A stretch of 19,510 nt of DNA from Bryobacterales bacterium (GTDB taxonomy: Bacteria > Acidobacteriota > Terriglobia > Bryobacterales > Bryobacteraceae): the NCBI GenBank assembly GCA_016721425.1, contig JADKID010000021.1, forward strand, positions 1 through 19,510, in the 5' to 3' direction. A model generated the notes under the pieces. The model saw only the letters and a program-made list of their open reading frames with translations. It made no database searches and was not told where the DNA came from. The translations under genes were made by a program, and so were the position numbers. Below are positions 16,169 to 19,510 of this stretch, in pieces; position 1 is the first letter of the stretch, and the number at the start of each line of letters is the position of its first letter.

Positions 16169-16450
16169 TTGAGGGCGGGCCGGATTCCGAACCTCGGGGT
16201 GTGGACGGAGGGCTGTTCTCAGCGGCGGGTTTGGTGCGGATTCCAGAAGGGCACCTGGGCGTCGTTGCAGTGAGGGGCTGCGGTTGGGCTTCCGGAAACG
16301 GCGCCCCTGTAAGCAACTGGGGCCAGGGGCCCTCGCGGCCGTGGGCCCGCCTCTCGAAGAGGCGCCTACGCGTGCAGTCTGAAACCTTGACGCGGAAACT
16401 ATTCGGGATGGCGGGCATCTAATTCCGGGAGATCGTCACGGGAGGATCGC
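16169..16450. other. intergenic stretch with one perfect small inverted repeat
   Basis: These 282 bases carry open frames on both strands but no family match and no ribosome site. CGCCTCT-CGA-AGAGGCG at 16348-16364 is a perfect seven-base stem with a three-base loop. It is not followed by a T run, so it is not a typical terminator. Confidence 0.4.
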
Positions 16451-17521
16451 GTGTTCAAGCCCGGCGGGCTGGGTGTTCGGGGTACGTGGTTGTGGTGCTT
16501 TGCGGGTGCGGGAATCAGAGGCCGCACGACTTTTACGACTTCGATTTCGGGAAACCTGTGGACTATCCGCAGCTGATCTTCCGTTCGTCCACCATCCTGG
16601 TTGGCACGGTCCGTTCCGGAGTCGCATCCAGAATGGTGTACCGGCACGACGACAGCCGAGCGCTCCTGGACCAGATGCGCTGTGTCTTTAGACGTCGAAA
16701 CGTCTTCTGGCAAACGTCCGGCAGAGCCGGCTGGAGTTCGATTTTCTTCACGTACTCCCTCTCAACAAGGGCGGCTACACTGGTCCGGGCAGATACCGTG
16801 GAAGCCGGCGAGAGGCGGATCTTTTTCCTGACGTGGGACGACGGGTGTACCGGTCCGCAGCCGATGTCCGCGGGGACTATTTCCGCTTCGCGTGTGGAGC
16901 GGATTGCACCGAACTTCGTACGCTCCGAACCACCGGACGAAGAGAACTTCTTCCATTCCGATTCTGCCGGGTCGGGAACGACATCGCCACGATACTGTTG
17001 CAGCTTGGGGAGGATTACAGCCGGGAGGCGATGATTGGCCGGCTCGAAATGCAGCAGTATGGCGAGCGTTGTCTCGGCCGGGTGAGAACGGCAGGCCTGC
17101 TCAGGCAGCTGGCGGCCAATTCTGCCGAGTGGTGAGCTTAGCGCAGCCGCCTACCTGATCTCTCGCCAGGCAGTTCCGGGGCAGATGCAGCCTTGCCGAA
17201 GGTACGCCGAGGATCAGCTGCTCCCGGCGGAGCTGAGGCGTGAAAGTCCGGAGATGGTGGCAGGTCGCGATGAGCGGGAGCTGAATGTCATCAGGTGGGC
17301 AAGAGGCATCCCGGTCTTTGGTGGATTCATTGCCGGCTTCGAAAATGACGCCGTTTCCTGATTCGGTGGCCGGTCTCCAGGCGGAGCCTTACCTGGATGC
17401 TCGACGACTCAGACCACGAGATGCGTCTTCTGGCGTGCGCGAGGGCCTGCGCCAGTTGGCAGAGCCGGAGCCGCGATGCCAGGCGGGCGGGCGCGGGTGC
17501 CTTCAGAGCGGCGGCAGGTGA
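16451..17521 (+). CDS. lipoprotein of unknown function with possible HEAT-like end, frame-disrupted
   Basis: GGGAGG lies five bases before a GTG at 16451 (MFKPGGLGVRGTWL). A shift near 16490 joins it to VVVLCGCGNQRPHDFYDFDF, which looks like a lipobox. The next parts, read across frames, are KPVDYPQLIFRSSTILVGTV, LEFDFLHVLPLNKGGYTGPG, GERRIFFLTWDDG, VYRSAADVRGDYFRF, VGNDIATILLQLGEDYSREA and GLLRQLAANSAE. Further on come AAYLISRQAVPGQ and MLDDSDHEMRLLACARACA, the latter like a helical HEAT repeat. The end is uncertain; the stop at 17521 is the most natural. I recall similar uncharacterised acidobacterial proteins but know no function. At least five frame changes are needed. It converges on the ankyrin gene, whose end it overlaps. 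Confidence 0.55.
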
Positions 17522-18039
17522 GTCGCCGGTCTCCGATCATTCGAGCAGCGACGACGTCTCTGTGGCCGTGCCGAATGGCGAGTGCCCACGGTGTCTGGCG
17601 GGCGTCGGTCTGTGCGTGCGCGTTTGCCCCACGCGTGACACGAAGGCCACGAAACCTGTGTTGCCGGCGACCGCGGCATGGTGCAATGCGGTGAATCCAT
17701 GTTTTGCGCGGGCATTCACGTCGGCCTCATGTCAGCATAGGCGGCTGCCGTGGAGGGCTGTCCAACCGCCCTCGGGCGCGCTTCTGGATCAGGTTGGGAT
17801 TGCGATCGAGCACGGCGGCGAACTGCGCCGGTGCGGCCGAGCGCCATCGCGCTGATGAAGTCCAGCTTTGCGCCCATGGCACACAGGCTCTCCGCGAGTT
17901 CGCGTTGCCAGGAAAATGCGGCGACCTGGAGAGGGGTAATGTTCCGCTGGAATGGGCGGGCAAGAGTTCCGGATGAGCGCGAAGCAGTTCGAGGGCGAAG
18001 GGCCGAGTTGAGCGCGGTAGCGCTCCGGATTTCGAGCAT
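17503..18039 (-). CDS. ankyrin-repeat protein, frame-disrupted
   Basis: From an ATG at 18039 (MLEIRSATALNSAL) the reading crosses frames through ELLRAHPELLPAHS, NITPLQVAAFSWQRELAESL, CAMGAKLDFISAMALGRTGA, VLDRNPNLIQKRAPEGGWTA and LHGSRL. It then continues with EADVNARAKHGFTALHHAAV, AGNTGFVAF, RGANAHAQTDARQTPWALAI and RHGHRDVV. The repeated TPLQVAA, GWTALH and GFTALHHAA blocks at about 33-residue spacing are classic ankyrin repeats, about four or five in number. The end is at 17537 or 17503 depending on the last frame. There is no signal peptide, so it is probably cytosolic and acts by binding another protein. At least four frame changes are needed. The fold is sure; the partner is unknown. 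Confidence 0.72.
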
Positions 18040-18102
18040 TGTGATGATAGTTTGCACAGGCTCCGCGCCATCCCCGGCCCAAAGAAGGTCAGAGGTCAGA
18101 CC

Positions 18103-19002
18103 ATGATGCGATTCGCCACACTTGTTCTGCTCCTGGGGCCGGACGGCGCAAACCACCGAGATGGAGTATCGCGTAACGAGGAAGCTGCGCGTGTCGTGCC
18201 GGCCTGGCCTCGACAACGGCTACTTGATCGTCTACGACACCTGGGGGCCGGATCACGCTCCGGCCGCCCAATGGCGCTGCGGCGATTACCATCTCGGCGG
18301 GGGACCCCGTCGCCGGCGTGCCCATGTCCAATGCGGCCGTGGACGCCGATGGCATCATTGCCGCCACGGCCAACATTGGCACGGTGTGGGGCCTTGTTCT
18401 GTTCCGGCCGGACGGCAAGTTAGGAGCGGTTCATCGAGACCACGCCGTTCGCGCCCGGCGCGGTTCGTTTTGGACCGACCACACCATCTGGACCGCGCTC
18501 CATCAGTATGATCCACGCAGACCCACGAGCCCGATTTTGCGATATTGTGGAACCATGGCCGCGACGGCCGCGGGAAGCCGAGTATCACTCGGGCGCGCAC
18601 GATGTCGGACGTTAAGTTGCCCTCGTTGTCGAACACCATGCGGCTTTCCACTGCTTCCACGTGGCGGCGGGCCGATGCGTGTTCTAATCGAGCCCGCCAC
18701 GAAAGGTGTGAACCCGCAGTGGCTGAAAATGGATCTGACCGGCAAGGTGACAGGGCGCTGGGATCTGGACGGAGCACCTGATGTTTGGAGTCACGGCGAG
18801 CGGATCGAAGTCGATGGCGTGGATGGTCCGTGCACAGGGTTCGCCGCATTCGATCGAACGGCGCAGAAATGGAATCCGGTTTCGATACCCTCGCGCGGCC
18901 ATCCCGTGGGGGTTGACGGCGATCAGACTCGTCTTGCTGGAGCCGTCCAGACGGGCGCAGTGGGTTCGGGTGGCGAAGCAGGTGGGTTCGCTGGTCGGGT
19001 AG
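18103..19002 (+). CDS. exported propeller-like protein of unknown function, frame-disrupted
   Basis: The ATG at 18103 follows AGAGG and begins a hydrophobic leader (MMRFATLVLLLG). Frame switching gives EMEYRVTRKLRV, LDNGYLIVYDTWGPDHAPAA, then SNAAVDADGIIAATANIGTV, WGLVLFRPDGK, ERFIETTPFAPGAVRFGPDH and TIWTALHQYD. The last third holds NPQWLKMDLTGKVTGRWDLD, GFAAFDRTAQKWNPVSIPSR, LVLLEPSRRAQWVRVAKQVG and a stop at 19002. Short strands repeating a D-G turn followed by IWTAL-like segments suggest a beta-propeller of the kind common in acidobacterial exported proteins. I know no function. At least four frame changes are needed, and the middle (18560-18690) could not be rebuilt well. Confidence 0.55.
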
Positions 19003-19033
19003 GGGAAGCGAGTGACCCAGGAACAAAGGACTG

Positions 19034-19510
19034 ATGCAGCTGGAATCTATAGGAAGTGTGATTCGCCTGCTCGCCGTCGTACCGCTGGTAATGGTGGGAT
19101 GCGCTCCATCGCGCCCCGCCCCTGCCGTGGTCAGCCTCTGTGACCTCTCGCGGAATTTGCCGCCTACCGGGATCAGGTGATTTCGGTGCGGGGTGTTTAC
19201 TATTACGGTCTCCGCGAGACGTGTCCGCAGAAACGTGCGAATGGACCCAAGGCCCTCCTTCCTGGATCTCACCGGAGCGGCCCTCCCGGGATCCGGCCAC
19301 GGTGTGTCCTGACGACGGCGGCTGGGCTGCTTTGGCCAGAGTCCTGAAGGATGTGGAAGGCCGCCAAGGCTGGCAGGCGTTTGAAATCCGGGGTGACGGC
19401 GGGGCAGCGTAAGATCCGGGGCGCGGCGGCCCGCCAACGTGCGACGCGATTGGCAGTGGGCGCACTGGGTACGGTCACCCCGGCGCGTTTCCGGCCGAAT
19501 TGGCTGTTCA
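19034..19510 (+). CDS. lipoprotein of unknown function, frame-disrupted, 3' end outside window
   Basis: AAAGGA lies five bases before the ATG. The leader MQLESIGSVIRLLAVVPLVM is followed by VGCAPSRPAP, a good lipobox with Cys23, so the mature protein is a membrane-anchored lipoprotein. The first frame runs to VVSLCDLSR; a missing G near 19153 then gives EFAAYRDQVISVRGVYYYGL and RETCPQK. Further fragments are GWAALARVLKDVE and GRQGWQAFEI, and near the edge TCDAIGS and GYGHPGAFPAELAV. I recognise this as an acidobacterial lipoprotein family with the VRGVYYYGLR block, but no function is known. The gene continues beyond 19510. It follows the propeller-like gene by 31 bases and may share its transcript. 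Confidence 0.65.

Noticed and set aside
16348..16364. Small perfect hairpin as a transcription terminator
   Set aside because: The stem is only seven base pairs, has no following T run, and lies 180 bases after the nearest stop codon.
18355..19437. 360-codon minus-strand frame
   Set aside because: It opposes the propeller-like and lipoprotein genes, whose motifs are recognisable on the plus strand; the translation is Arg/Ser/Pro-rich without motifs.
1..19510. Programmed frameshifting or phase variation as the cause of the many frame changes
   Set aside because: The affected runs are very short (two to five bases), differ from gene to gene, occur many times per gene and include compensating pairs, unlike either mechanism.

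Overview
The window is GC-rich DNA that looks like a soil Acidobacterium of the Solibacter/Bryobacter type. That guess rests on the mix of gene families: exported PQQ-like beta-propellers, carboxypeptidase-regulatory-domain proteins, many exported proteins of unknown function, and a cupin very like the metal-dependent hydroxynitrile lyases of Granulicella. It is a judgement from recognised families, not a phylogenetic result. I see no rRNA, tRNA, IS element, CRISPR array or phage module.

Layout. (1) 1-1740, minus strand: an AraC-family regulator, a possible tiny exported peptide, and a Tat-exported amidohydrolase running off the left edge; the regulator and amidohydrolase are broken by several single-base frame shifts. 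(2) 1741-2045: divergent intergenic region. (3) 2046-9566, plus strand: a compact, fully intact six-gene operon encoding two PQQ-like beta-propeller proteins, a cupin-carboxymuconolactone-decarboxylase fusion, an esterase-713-like hydrolase, a Tat-exported hydrolase with a cysteine in the nucleophile elbow, and a type-B carboxylesterase. All six carry export signals. (4) 9666-11655: an unknown minus-strand gene, a DUF4242 gene with one frame shift, and an exported unknown protein. (5) 11685-14213, minus strand: two carboxypeptidase-regulatory-domain proteins and a DUF4279 protein. (6) 14350-19510: DUF4288 protein, Imm50-like protein, LolA-like exported protein, an unknown lipoprotein, an ankyrin-repeat protein (minus strand), an exported propeller-like unknown and a lipoprotein cut by the right edge.

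The core operon reads as an extracytoplasmic set for ester and carbonyl chemistry on an organic substrate that I cannot identify. The divergent AraC-type regulator is its natural candidate controller (inference).

A strong pattern cuts across the window. Outside the core, most genes can only be read by switching frame one or more times, usually at a short homopolymer, and several shifts come as +1/-1 pairs that restore the frame a few codons later. I rebuilt these genes by following conserved motifs between frames, so their internal coordinates are approximate. The pattern fits uncorrected sequencing indels better than gene decay, but the sequence alone cannot prove it.
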